Shown one piece after another: positions 26,788-35,574 of a DNA stretch of 64,000 nucleotides; positions within the stretch are counted from its first letter, which is position 1, and each line of letters starts with the position of its first letter. Location of the stretch: the NCBI RefSeq assembly GCF_900637665.1, contig NZ_LR134386.1:3030501-3094500 (forward strand). The letters run 5' to 3'. Source of the stretch: Chryseobacterium nakagawai (GTDB lineage: Bacteria; Bacteroidota; Bacteroidia; Flavobacteriales; Weeksellaceae). A model generated the notes under the pieces. That model was not told where the DNA came from. It searched no databases and worked only from the letters and a program-made list of their open reading frames with translations. Position numbers and translations under genes: made by a program.

Positions 26788-27873
26788 ATGGCAATAAGTG
26801 TAACATCAGATCGTAAATCTAAACTAAAAATTCATCTGTTTTTTTGGATATTGTATTATATTCTGGAAGTTTATCTTGACTTTTACTGGTCCAGATACCA
26901 GTTTCCGGATTTCATCTGGCAGTTGAGACTTCAGAATACGCTTATTCTTGAATTGGGTTATTTATTGATTAAAATTCCTCTTGCCTATTCCTTGTTGTAT
27001 GTATATGAAAAGATACATTTTACTAAGGTTATTCAATGTATTTTCTATGTTCTGATCGTGATACTGGCAGTTTTAGGACACCGGATTTTCACTCATTATA
27101 TTATTTATCCTTGTATCTATGGTGTTATAGAGACTTTAGACAGCAAACAGCCTTCCGGATTTATCAACGGTCTGGTTGCTTTCAATTCCTTTATGGATCT
27201 TATTTTTATGGTAGGACTGGTTTTCGGGGTAGAGATTACGAGGCAGAAAAACATGCTGAAAGAGCAGATTTCTCAATTGAAATCGGAAAAGCTGGATCAG
27301 GAACTTACAATGTTAAAAGCCCAGATCAATCCTCATTTCCTATTCAATACACTGAATAATATCTACGGAATGGCTCTTAAAAAGGCAGATGAAACCCCTG
27401 ATGCTATTCTCCAGCTTTCCAAAATCATGCGGTACAATATTTATGAAGCTGCTGAAAAAAATATTTCTATAGAAAAAGACCTTGAGAATATTAAGGATTA
27501 TATACAGATTCAGAAAATAAGACATCATCATCTTAGTGTACATTTACAGGAAAATATTGACAATCCTGCTCAGGAAATTTCACCGCTCATCCTGATTCAG
27601 TTTGTTGAAAATGCTTTTAAACATGGTATTTCCGAAAGTCTGGGAGATTCTTATATCACCATTGATATTGAACTGAAAAACGGAATTCTTACCTATCGTA
27701 TTGAAAATTCCAAAGAAGAAATACCCCATCAGCATTCTACAAAAATAGGACTTAAAAACATCCGCCGTCAACTTGAACTGCTTTACCCTAAACACAAGCT
27801 AACTGTGAACGACAAAAGTGACCGATATATGGTTCAACTCAAAATTGATTTCAATGATACATCCAGCCTCTAA
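26788..27873 (+). CDS. LytS/YehU-type sensor histidine kinase
   Basis: 361 aa. Four or more membrane helices occupy residues 10-155, then a coiled-coil linker leads to the His_kinase domain (TMLKAQINPHFLFNTLNNIY, phospho-acceptor His183) and an HATPase domain (LIQFVENAFKHG, then KIGLKNIRRQLELLY). This is the class that pairs with LytTR regulators, and that regulator follows with a 20-base overlap, so expression is coupled. The signal sensed is unknown. Confidence 0.92.
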   Translation: MAISVTSDRKSKLKIHLFFWILYYILEVYLDFYWSRYQFPDFIWQLRLQNTLILELGYLLIKIPLAYSLLYVYEKIHFTKVIQCIFYVLIVILAVLGHRIFTHYIIYPCIYGVIETLDSKQPSGFINGLVAFNSFMDLIFMVGLVFGVEITRQKNMLKEQISQLKSEKLDQELTMLKAQINPHFLFNTLNNIYGMALKKADETPDAILQLSKIMRYNIYEAAEKNISIEKDLENIKDYIQIQKIRHHHLSVHLQENIDNPAQEISPLILIQFVENAFKHGISESLGDSYITIDIELKNGILTYRIENSKEEIPHQHSTKIGLKNIRRQLELLYPKHKLTVNDKSDRYMVQLKIDFNDTSSL

Positions 27874-28555
27874 AAAATACAATTGCATTATTGTAGAAGA
27901 CGAACCCATTGCTGCAGAAATACTGGAAACTTTTATTTCCCGTGATCCGGAACTGAATTTTATAGGAAAGTGTTCCGATGCCGTGCATGCAAGTAATCTT
28001 TTGAGCATTCACGAGGTAGACCTTATGCTTTTAGATCTTCATCTTCCTGTAGTAAAAGGTTTTGATTTTTTGAAACAACTGAAGAATCCTCCATTTGTCA
28101 TTGTAACAACAGCCTATCATCAATATGCAATAGAAGGCTATGAACTGGATATTGCAGATTATTTACTGAAACCCATTCCTTATGAACGGTTTGTTACAGC
28201 TGTTGGTAAGTTTAAATATTTAATGGAAGCCGAAGATGCTTTGCTGGAAATATCTGAGCGTGACCATATTTTCATCAGCAGTGGTAAAAAACAGATCAAA
28301 ATCATTCTTCAGGACATTTTTTATATCGAAAGTTTAAGGGAATACATTCATATCCATACCAAAACGGAGACTTTCACTTTTAAAATGCCGATAAGCAGGA
28401 TAGAGCAAAGTCTGAATCCTAACATGTTTACCCGTATTCATAAATCTTATATTATTTCCAAACATAAGATAGAGGTGAAATCAGCAAATATTGTACAGGT
28501 TAAAGGGAAAAAACTTCCGATTGGGAGGACTTATAAACCGTTTATTGATTGGTAA
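27854..28555 (+). CDS. LytTR-family response regulator
   Basis: 233 aa from the ATG at 27854. The receiver has EDEP at the N-terminus, phospho-acceptor Asp61 (MLLDLHLPVVKGF) and LLKPIPYERF. The C-terminal LytTR DNA-binding domain (from about 140) has the usual YIESLREYIHIHT and FTRIHKSYIIS blocks. An in-frame ATG at 27818 would put more of the start inside the kinase gene and adds 12 residues not expected of a receiver. Targets are unknown. Confidence 0.92.
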   Translation: MIHPASKKYNCIIVEDEPIAAEILETFISRDPELNFIGKCSDAVHASNLLSIHEVDLMLLDLHLPVVKGFDFLKQLKNPPFVIVTTAYHQYAIEGYELDIADYLLKPIPYERFVTAVGKFKYLMEAEDALLEISERDHIFISSGKKQIKIILQDIFYIESLREYIHIHTKTETFTFKMPISRIEQSLNPNMFTRIHKSYIISKHKIEVKSANIVQVKGKKLPIGRTYKPFIDW

Positions 28556-28827
28556 CCTATTTGATTAAGCTTGATCCTATTTAAAAACAATTCATAGACC
28601 CTAATTTCTCTTTGATAGATGTTTTTTTCAATTTGATAATTATTTATTGATCTTTGAAATAATAATAAATGATTAGAGAATGGATGTAGGAAGAAATGAT
28701 CTAAACTATCTTATCACAATAAAATCATTACTAAGAAAACATCTCCTACTGATGTGGACTTTTACTAAAGCATAATAAAAGTAAATATAATGTAGTTGGT
28801 TTATTATTCTAATGTTGAATAATGGTT

Positions 28828-28864
28828 TGGCTTAATGATTAGCAATAATCTTAAGCCATTTTTT
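28828..28864 (+). terminator. Possible terminator or hairpin
   Basis: TGGCTTAA (28828-28835) pairs with TTAAGCCA (28851-28858), followed by TTTTTT on the plus strand. It lies 270 bases after the response regulator. Nothing else is evident in the 311-base gap 28556-28866. Confidence 0.45.
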
Positions 28865-28866
28865 AT

Positions 28867-29184
28867 TTAAAAAAGTTTAAGTCCAACGATTCCCACTACG
28901 ATCAATAATGCGGATAATAATCTCAAAATACTTGCCGAGTCCTGGAAAAATACAATTCCCACCAATAACGTTCCTACTGCACCTATTCCCGTCCACACAG
29001 CATATGCTGTTCCAATGGGAATACTTTTTTGAGCATACCAGAGAAATCCGCCACTAACTGCCATACATGCAATCGAAAACATGATCCAACCCCATTTATT
29101 ATTTTCAGGTTGCTGAGATAGCTTAAGACCCAACGGCCATCCGATTTCAAAAATTCCTGCAATAATTAACGCAATCCAGTTCAT
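28867..29184 (-). CDS. SMR-family exporter, SugE/Gdx-like
   Basis: 105 aa, four membrane helices, usual SMR length. The essential Glu13 lies in IFEIGWPLGLK; the E-x2-W-x4-LK pattern is that of the SugE/Gdx branch (guanidinium or quaternary-ammonium exporters) rather than EmrE. The loop AYAVWTGIGAVGTLLVG is also typical. Single gene; no guanidine riboswitch could be recognised upstream. Some SMR proteins work as heterodimers, but no partner gene is adjacent. Confidence 0.88.
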   Translation of the reverse strand: MNWIALIIAGIFEIGWPLGLKLSQQPENNKWGWIMFSIACMAVSGGFLWYAQKSIPIGTAYAVWTGIGAVGTLLVGIVFFQDSASILRLLSALLIVVGIVGLKLF

Positions 29185-29272
29185 ATTATTTATTTTAATG
29201 ATTAGGAATGAAGATCTATGATTAAGTTTTACTGCTCTTTAATAGGCTATTTCATCCTTCATAATTACCCTG

Positions 29273-29280
29273 CAAAGGTA
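29273..29280 (-). promoter_or_regulatory. Possible -7 element for the SMR exporter
   Basis: Minus-strand TACCTTTG fits TAnnTTTG, about 88 bases before the start codon. No clear -33 TTG is found at the right spacing. A TTGCAGGGT phrase occurs twice upstream on this strand (around 29268-29276 and 29315-29323), with unknown meaning. Confidence 0.3.
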
Positions 29281-29464
29281 CCTGGATCTTTTCATATTCA
29301 GAGCGATAAACTAAGTGACCCTGCAAAAAAGGCAGATAAATCGTATCATATTAAGAATGAAACGATAAAATCTTACCTCCAACCTAAGGTTGAGTAACTG
29401 GAATATTGATATCTTTAAGCTATAAAAATGAGAACAGATGTATCTTATTTAATTTACTTCAAAT

Positions 29465-29968
29465 ATGTTAACAGATATTATTATTTCAAATCTAGATGTT
29501 ATTTTTTGTGGGATTAATCCCGGTTTAAAATCTTCTAATGATGGGCATCATTTTTCAGGGAGAAGCAACCGTTTTTGGAAGGTTCTTCATCGGTCAGGGT
29601 TTACCTCTTACGAAATTGAAGCAGTAAATGATACTTCAATTTTAGACTTTGGATGTGGTTTGACAACAGCGGTTGCAAGAGCTACGTCACGGGCAGATGA
29701 GCTATCAAAAGAAGAATTTGATGATGCACTTGAAGCTTTTACAGCCAAAATAACGGAATTTCAACCTCAATATATAGCTTTTCTTGGTAAAGCAGCCTAT
29801 AAAGCATTTTCTAAAAAGAAAGAAATTCAATGGGGGCTACAGTCAGAGGATTTTTGTGAGGCGAAAGTTTGGGTGTTACCTAATACGAGTGGTTTAAACC
29901 GAGGCTTTTCTCTGGATGATCTTGTTGTTTATTATAAAGAGCTTTATCAGGCCATTCATCCCTTATAA
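29465..29968 (+). CDS. mug: Mismatch-specific uracil/thymine DNA glycosylase
   Basis: 167 aa, the usual Mug length. The active-site strand is IFCGINPGLKSS (the GINPG motif, with Asn activating water), followed by FSGRSNRFWKVLHRSGF, and the second motif is LPNTSGLNRGFS, the Mug intercalating loop. It removes uracil or ethenocytosine opposite guanine. It converges on a 3-methyladenine glycosylase gene with a 3-base gap. Confidence 0.9.
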   Translation: MLTDIIISNLDVIFCGINPGLKSSNDGHHFSGRSNRFWKVLHRSGFTSYEIEAVNDTSILDFGCGLTTAVARATSRADELSKEEFDDALEAFTAKITEFQPQYIAFLGKAAYKAFSKKKEIQWGLQSEDFCEAKVWVLPNTSGLNRGFSLDDLVVYYKELYQAIHPL

Positions 29969-29971
29969 AAT

Positions 29972-30577
29972 CTATATTGTATTCGGTTTGCTCACATATT
30001 TATTTCCCTTTATAAAAAAACGCCATGGTAACAGAGCATCTTCCTGCGCATAAGCAACTCCTATACGAGGTCCGGCAACAATATTATCAGCAGAATACTG
30101 AATCCCATGATCCTCAATCCAGATTTCAGATCCGTTCAGATCTTTTTTATTCAATGAGCGGTCAATCCCCAATGCTTTAGCAGCAGATCCGGGACCGGCC
30201 GAAATCGCAGCTTTGGAAGCCGGCATATTTCTCCTGAGTTCCATAATTTCCATCCCGATTAACGGCTCAATAGCTCTCACGAGAACCGCATGCGGTTCAT
30301 CATCCACAGAAGTCACTACATTGAAAAGATGATGAATTCCATAGCATAAGTACACATAGGAAACTCCTCCATGGCTGTACAATGTTTCTGTACGATCTGT
30401 ACGCCTTCCACCATAAGCATGAGAAGCTTTGTCTGATATTCCATTGTAGGCTTCAGTTTCTACGATGATTCCAGCTGTTATTTCGTCATTAATTTTTGTA
30501 AAGAGCACTTTACCCAGAAGATCCTGAGCCAGAAAAAGAACATCTTGATTAGAATAGTAGGAGAGTGGTAGTTTCAA
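29972..30577 (-). CDS. DNA-3-methyladenine glycosylase (AAG/MPG family)
   Basis: Base-excision glycosylase for alkylated purines. Motifs: DLLGKVLF near the N-terminus, IVETEAYNGISDKASHAYGG with the catalytic Glu, and VYLCYGIHHLFNVVT. The start is uncertain. An ATG at 30703 gives 243 aa, but the extra 42 residues come from a purine-rich GGAAGATGG repeat and are not expected in this ~200-aa family, and no internal ATG exists early. I place the start at a TTG at 30577 (KLPLSYYSNQDVLF), which gives 201 aa. Confidence 0.85.
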   Translation of the reverse strand: MKLPLSYYSNQDVLFLAQDLLGKVLFTKINDEITAGIIVETEAYNGISDKASHAYGGRRTDRTETLYSHGGVSYVYLCYGIHHLFNVVTSVDDEPHAVLVRAIEPLIGMEIMELRRNMPASKAAISAGPGSAAKALGIDRSLNKKDLNGSEIWIEDHGIQYSADNIVAGPRIGVAYAQEDALLPWRFFIKGNKYVSKPNTI

Positions 30578-30632
30578 GGGGTTTATTTTAGAGATAGGGT
30601 TACTCAAAATTAGTGATAATTTGTTAAATGAA

Positions 30633-30786
30633 AGAATGGAAGATAGGAAGATGGAAGATGGAAGCTGGAAGTTACTATTCCGTTTATAACTTCTGAATGA
30701 CATTTTAACTTCTTCTTAAAAGTAGTAAAAAGAAATCACATTGCTTTCTCGTTTCAAGTACTTCCAGCTTCCAGCCTCCATCTTCC
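30633..30786. repeat. Inverted GGAAGATGGAAG repeats flanking the glycosylase start
   Basis: GGAAGATGGAAGCTGGAAG and related hexamer-like units near 30640-30672 face an inverted counterpart (CTTCCAGCTTCCAGCC, then TCCATCTTCC) at 30761-30786. They form a potential long hairpin in the gap between two minus-strand genes. They resemble short dispersed repeats seen in flavobacterial intergenic DNA; no search was possible. Confidence 0.5.
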
Positions 30787-30792
30787 TTACTC

Positions 30793-30820
30793 AAAAAAAG
30801 CCCCACATTACTGTGAGACT
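30793..30820 (-). terminator. Terminator of the S9 peptidase operon
   Basis: On the minus strand AGTCTCACA and TGTGGGGCT pair over nine positions with G-U pairs, loop GTAA, followed by TTTTTTT. It lies just after the peptidase stop. Confidence 0.7.
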
Positions 30821-30833
30821 TCTATTGCATAAC

Positions 30834-33005
30834 TTATCTTCCTCCCGGAGGACAATGTTCTTTTAAGTATTTGGTAAACATTGTAGCCAGGTGCAATGAT
30901 GTTCCTTCACCTTCACTGATAGAGTGGGTTCTGTTAGGGTAGGACATCAGTTGAAACTGTTTATTATATTTTACCAATTCATTAATGTAAACTTCTGTGT
31001 TTTGGTAATGCACGTTATCATCACCTGTTCCATGAACCAGTAACAGATTTCCTTTAAGATTTTTAGCATAAGCCAGAGGAGAACCGTTTACAAAATCTTC
31101 TCTGTTTTCCTGTGGAAGGCCCATATAACGTTCCTGATAGATATTATCATAGAATAATTGGTTGGCCACGGGAGCAATAGCAATTCCGGTCTGGTAAATA
31201 TCAGGATATTGCCCTAAAAGGTTTAATGTGGAAGAACCACCACCGCTCCAGCCCCAAACAGCCACTCTTGAAGTATCCACATAAGACCATTTTGCAAACA
31301 GCGCTTTTGCTCCCATAGCCTGATCACGGATATTAAGCTGTCCAATTTTACGGTAAATCGATTTTCTCCATTCACGTCCTTTAGGAGCAGGAGTTCCACG
31401 GTTTTCAAGGGAAACATATAAATAGCCATCCTGGGCCATATCGCCAATGTATAAACCATTTCGGCCGGCATTGAAATTATCTGTTACCGTTTGTGATCCC
31501 GGTTCTCCGTAAACCAGGAAAACAATCGGATATTTTTTGTTGGGATCAAAGTTTTTAGGTTTTACCACCCATCCGTCTAATGTAGCTCCGTCTTGGGTTG
31601 TTATCTGGAAAAACTCAGCTTTAGATCTTGCCGGATCTGCTTTTAAAATACTCTTAGCAGCTACAAGCTCTTTATGTTGCGGCAATGATACCACGGCACC
31701 TGTTGAACGCGAGTTTACGTTGCTATTATTAAACATAGCAATTTTTCCGTTCGGAGATATGGTATATTGATTAGATCCGGTGTACGCTTCAGGAGTTATC
31801 TTGTTGGCTTTTCCGCCTTGCATACTTACTTTATATAAATATTTCTGAGCAGCATTGTCAGGGGAAGCCAAAAAGTAAATCAGCTTATTCTGAACATCAA
31901 AAAATTCAGGTTTTATCACATCGAAAGCATCTTTTGTAATCAATGTTTCTTTGCCATTCATATCTATCTTATAAATATGTCTCCATCCGTCTTTTTCAGA
32001 AAGCCACAGAAATTCTTTACCATTGTTAATCCAATCCCAGCCACTTGGGTCATTCTCATTCCAGCGGGATTTTATATCAATCCATGAACTATCTGTTTCT
32101 GTATAAATGGTTTTACTGCTTCCGGACTGAGCATCTGCTACCATAATTTTACTCTGATTCTGTTTTCTGTTCAGTTGCTGTAGAATAATAGATTTAGAAT
32201 CCAGCACCCATTCCATTCTGGGAATATAATGTTGTACTTCGTCGCCTTCAATGTTTGCTTTCTTCGAAGATTTTGAGGCAAGATCATAGAACCAGATGCT
32301 GCATCCTGAAGGATTTTCACCTACTTTCGGATATTCTACAGGAACGGTAAATGAATACAGACTGTCTGTATTATTAATCATCAGGAAGTTCTTTGTCCCT
32401 CGTGCATCCAGCTTCCAGTAAGCAATTTTGCTTCCGTCAGGAGACCATCTGAAACCATCCTGTGTACCAAATTCCTCTTCATAGGCCCAATCGAAAGTAC
32501 CATTAATCATTCCATCTGTACCATCATTCGTAATTTTAGTAAGCTGATTATTGGAAAGGTCTTCAATGTAAATGTTGTGTTTAGATACATAAGCCACCTT
32601 TTTACCATCAGGAGAGAACTTGGCAAACATTAATGATGATGTGGGCAGATCTTTCCCAAGCTGAGTGAGCTTCTTAGTATTTTTATCAAAGATCCAGTAA
32701 TCTCCACGCGTATTATCCCGCCAAACTTTCTGGGTATTGGTAAAAAGCAATAAGCTTTTGCCATCCGGTGATACCTGAAAGCTCTGTACTACTAAAGCGG
32801 TAGCACTTCCAGAAGGAATTAATTCATTATTACTTAAAAAAGACTGATCCTTTCCAGGATTCAGTACATCAATAATCCCAACGCCATTTTTAGTGAATGA
32901 ATAATAAGCATTGCCATCAGGAGTCCATTGCGTCTTTTGTGCAGCCAATGGTGACAGACACAGGAAGTATAAAGCAATAGCCGTTATTTTTTTTATATTC
33001 TTCAT
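30834..33005 (-). CDS. S9 family peptidase, dipeptidyl-peptidase IV-like, exported
   Basis: 723 aa with a signal peptide ending in LAAQ. The N-terminal beta-propeller (WSPDG repeats and a paired-Glu region AYEEEFGTQDGF, like the substrate-N-terminus clamp of DPP IV) is followed by an alpha/beta-hydrolase domain with GWSGGGSS (catalytic Ser near 587), GTGDDNVHYQN (Asp near 663) and NRTHSISEG (His near 694). Such enzymes release X-Pro or X-Ala dipeptides from peptide N-termini. It is cotranscribed with the aminopeptidase P gene 14 bases upstream. The context next to a hydroxyproline operon suggests Pro-rich peptides as substrate. Confidence 0.88.
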   Translation of the reverse strand: MKNIKKITAIALYFLCLSPLAAQKTQWTPDGNAYYSFTKNGVGIIDVLNPGKDQSFLSNNELIPSGSATALVVQSFQVSPDGKSLLLFTNTQKVWRDNTRGDYWIFDKNTKKLTQLGKDLPTSSLMFAKFSPDGKKVAYVSKHNIYIEDLSNNQLTKITNDGTDGMINGTFDWAYEEEFGTQDGFRWSPDGSKIAYWKLDARGTKNFLMINNTDSLYSFTVPVEYPKVGENPSGCSIWFYDLASKSSKKANIEGDEVQHYIPRMEWVLDSKSIILQQLNRKQNQSKIMVADAQSGSSKTIYTETDSSWIDIKSRWNENDPSGWDWINNGKEFLWLSEKDGWRHIYKIDMNGKETLITKDAFDVIKPEFFDVQNKLIYFLASPDNAAQKYLYKVSMQGGKANKITPEAYTGSNQYTISPNGKIAMFNNSNVNSRSTGAVVSLPQHKELVAAKSILKADPARSKAEFFQITTQDGATLDGWVVKPKNFDPNKKYPIVFLVYGEPGSQTVTDNFNAGRNGLYIGDMAQDGYLYVSLENRGTPAPKGREWRKSIYRKIGQLNIRDQAMGAKALFAKWSYVDTSRVAVWGWSGGGSSTLNLLGQYPDIYQTGIAIAPVANQLFYDNIYQERYMGLPQENREDFVNGSPLAYAKNLKGNLLLVHGTGDDNVHYQNTEVYINELVKYNKQFQLMSYPNRTHSISEGEGTSLHLATMFTKYLKEHCPPGGR

Positions 33006-33019
33006 ATATTGAATCCGAA

Positions 33020-34414
33020 TTAAGCTAAATGTTCTGCTCTGTAGTTTTCAATTTCATCAACAGTAGTAATCAGTCCGTTTCCTAGAAGTTTATAACCATC
33101 ATCAGTAATCAGGAAATCATCTTCTACACGTACTCCGCCGAAGTTTCGGTATTCATTTACTTTATCATAATTAATGAATGCTGCATTTTTATTTTCAGCC
33201 TGCCAGATATCAATAAGCTCAGGAATCATATAAATACCAGGTTCTACGGTTACTACATATCCGGATTCTAAAGCTTTTCCTAAACGTAAAGATTTAAGTC
33301 CAAATGTTTTAGTGTCTTTTGGCTCTTCTTCGGTATATCCAATATACTGTTCTCCAAGATCCTCCATATCATGGACATCCAATCCCATCATATGTCCCAG
33401 TCCACATTGGAAAAACAGAGTATGAGCATTGTTTTTTACGGCCTCTTCAGGATTTCCTTTCATCAATCCCAGATCAACAAGTCCTTCTACCAGATATTCA
33501 GAAGCTTTCAGATAAATATCTTTAAATTTAACTCCAGGCTTCAAAAGATGATGAGCATTATTGAATGAATTCAGCACAATCTCATAGATCTCTTTTTGTT
33601 TTGTGCTAAAGGTTTTGCTTACCGGAAATGTTCTGGTCAAGTCTCCTGCATATCCCATTGCCGTTTCTGCACCTGAATCATTAAGGAAAAGATCTCCTTC
33701 CTTCAACGTATTAAGACGGTAATGATTATGTAATATTCCTCCGTTTATAGTAACGATCGGTGGATAAGACATCTGGCATTCTTTATTAGCAGCAAGGTAT
33801 TGAATCGCATTGGCTATTTCATATTCTTTAATCCCTGGTTTTGCCATTCTCATCGCCAGTAAATGCATTTCATTAGATACATTTACAGCTTCTTCTATTT
33901 GTACAATTTCCTGAGCTTCTTTTATAGAACGTTGTTTTACAACAGATTTAATCATCTCCACAGAAGGCTGCAATTCTGCTATTTTAATACCTAAAAGATC
34001 AGTCAATAAAATTTTATTGGAAGATTGATAGGGTGGAAGGTAGTGTACTTTTCTGCCTGATGATTGTGCTTTTAAAAGATATTGAGAAAGTTCTGCATAT
34101 GGTAAAGTTTCCCGCACCCCCGATTTTTGACTTTTCTCTTTCAACGTTTCTTGTCTGCCCATCCATACGATGTCATCAATACTCAACTCATCTCCAAAAA
34201 CAATGGTCTTATTTTCATCAATATCAATAATAGCCGCAATCTTTGGTTCCTGAATTCCGAAATAATACAGAAAAGTACTGTCCTGACGGAAGTAATAAGG
34301 ATTATGTTCAAAATTAACAGGATTTTCTATATTTCCTAGAAACAATAGAATTCCACTCGCCACATTGTTCTGTAATACGGCTCTTCTGTCTTGATAAGTC
34401 TTTGATGAAAACAT
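33020..34414 (-). CDS. Aminopeptidase P family Xaa-Pro peptidase (M24)
   Basis: 464 aa. An AMP_N domain (residues 1-150) precedes the pita-bread M24 domain, with metal ligands visible in NDSGAETAMGYAGDLTRTFP (two Asp), GLGHMMGLDVHD (His), TVEPGIYMIP (Glu) and GGVRVEDDFLI (Glu). It removes the N-terminal residue ahead of proline and has no signal peptide, so it acts in the cytosol on imported peptides. It forms an operon with the DPP-IV-like peptidase and is divergent from the AraC regulator of the hydroxyproline genes. Confidence 0.9.
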   Translation of the reverse strand: MFSSKTYQDRRAVLQNNVASGILLFLGNIENPVNFEHNPYYFRQDSTFLYYFGIQEPKIAAIIDIDENKTIVFGDELSIDDIVWMGRQETLKEKSQKSGVRETLPYAELSQYLLKAQSSGRKVHYLPPYQSSNKILLTDLLGIKIAELQPSVEMIKSVVKQRSIKEAQEIVQIEEAVNVSNEMHLLAMRMAKPGIKEYEIANAIQYLAANKECQMSYPPIVTINGGILHNHYRLNTLKEGDLFLNDSGAETAMGYAGDLTRTFPVSKTFSTKQKEIYEIVLNSFNNAHHLLKPGVKFKDIYLKASEYLVEGLVDLGLMKGNPEEAVKNNAHTLFFQCGLGHMMGLDVHDMEDLGEQYIGYTEEEPKDTKTFGLKSLRLGKALESGYVVTVEPGIYMIPELIDIWQAENKNAAFINYDKVNEYRNFGGVRVEDDFLITDDGYKLLGNGLITTVDEIENYRAEHLA

Positions 34415-34601
34415 ATATTATGAATAGTTTTTATTTTAAAAGGTTAAAGTTACGATTTTGTACTATTTACAACCCTTTATTCATTAAAATAATAAGTATG
34501 TAAAGTTTGGATTTTAATTTGATATTTAATGTTCATATTTTGCTTACATTCGGCAATATTTTAACATTCCTAATCATTGATCCCTTTAAAATATTGATTA
34601 T

Positions 34602-35486
34602 ATGAAGAGCCTCCAGTTTTCAGTTCCTGCCGACACCAATAAAAGCATCCGTATTCAGGAAGATATTATGCCTAATTTCTATCCCTATTTTCATAGACAC
34701 ACGGAAACTCAAATCATGTGGATTCTTAAAGGGCATGGTACTTTGGCGATAGAACAAAACCTTTTTACCTTTGAATCCGGAGATATTTTCTACCTGGGAG
34801 CCAACCAGTCACATGTTTTTAAGGGAGCTTTTAATGAAAACGAAAAACAAAAGGTTCATGCCATTTCTATATTCTTTGATCCTGATAAAAAAATAGCCGC
34901 TTTTTTTGATCTTCCTGAATTTGGAGAGCTTAAAAATTTCATTGAACTCTCAAAAACAGGATTTCAGATTGCTTCAAAGCTAAAATTGAGTGTGGGTGAA
35001 AGCATGGCAGCTTTACAAAAAACACAAGGCATAGAACAGATCATCGATTTTATAAAGATCTTAAACCATCTGATGCAGAACAGACATTTGCATATTCCTT
35101 TATCCTCAGAAAAGAACCTGCCTAATCATATTTCAGATAATGACCAGCGGATTATAGATGCTCAGAATTATATTAAGAAAAATTTCACCCAGCAGAAACT
35201 CACCCTTGATCTGATTGCGAAAGAAGCTTGTATGACTCCACAGGCATTTTGCAGATCTTTTAAAAAACGTACCAGAATTACCTATATTCAATATCTTAAT
35301 GAATTACGAGTGCAGAGAGCCTGTAGATTATTAACCTCCAGCAGCATGTACAACATTTCTTCCGTTGCTTTTAACAGCGGATTCACCAGTCTTACCAACT
35401 TCAACCGGGTATTTAAATCCATCATGAAGTACTCCCCAAAAGAATATCTGAAGCATTATAAAGAGGCTACTACAGACCACGAATAA
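34602..35486 (+). CDS. AraC-family regulator, probably of the hydroxyproline operon
   Basis: 294 aa. The N-terminal cupin sensing domain (HRHTETQIMWILKGHGTLAI, ESGDIFYLGANQSHVF) and C-terminal double HTH (LDLIAKEACMTPQAFCRSF, then SVAFNSGFTSLTNFNRVFK and YSPKEYLKHY) are standard. It is directly upstream of, and co-directional with, the hydroxyproline genes and divergent from the peptidase operon, so it is the obvious candidate to sense hydroxyproline or a breakdown product. That function is inferred from position. Confidence 0.88.
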   Translation: MKSLQFSVPADTNKSIRIQEDIMPNFYPYFHRHTETQIMWILKGHGTLAIEQNLFTFESGDIFYLGANQSHVFKGAFNENEKQKVHAISIFFDPDKKIAAFFDLPEFGELKNFIELSKTGFQIASKLKLSVGESMAALQKTQGIEQIIDFIKILNHLMQNRHLHIPLSSEKNLPNHISDNDQRIIDAQNYIKKNFTQQKLTLDLIAKEACMTPQAFCRSFKKRTRITYIQYLNELRVQRACRLLTSSSMYNISSVAFNSGFTSLTNFNRVFKSIMKYSPKEYLKHYKEATTDHE

Positions 35487-35490
35487 GCAC

Positions 35491-35557
35491 ATGTTAAAAT
35501 ACGGTTAGAATACATTAAAATATTAACATTTACCGTTTTAAAATTCACTTAGTTTTG
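35491..35557 (+). promoter_or_regulatory. Candidate control region of the hydroxyproline operon
   Basis: An inverted repeat ATGTTAA/TTAACAT (35491-35497 and 35523-35529) lies upstream of TAGTTTTG (35550-35557), which fits the TAnnTTTG -7 box and is 17 bases before the ATG. No clear -33 TTG is seen, as expected of an activator-dependent promoter. This is speculative. Confidence 0.35.
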
Positions 35558-35574
35558 AATAAATATTATTTGAT

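Noticed and set aside
29185..29464. Guanidine riboswitch upstream of the SMR exporter
   Set aside because: The expected conserved helices and motifs could not be found; only a promoter-like box and a short repeated phrase are present.
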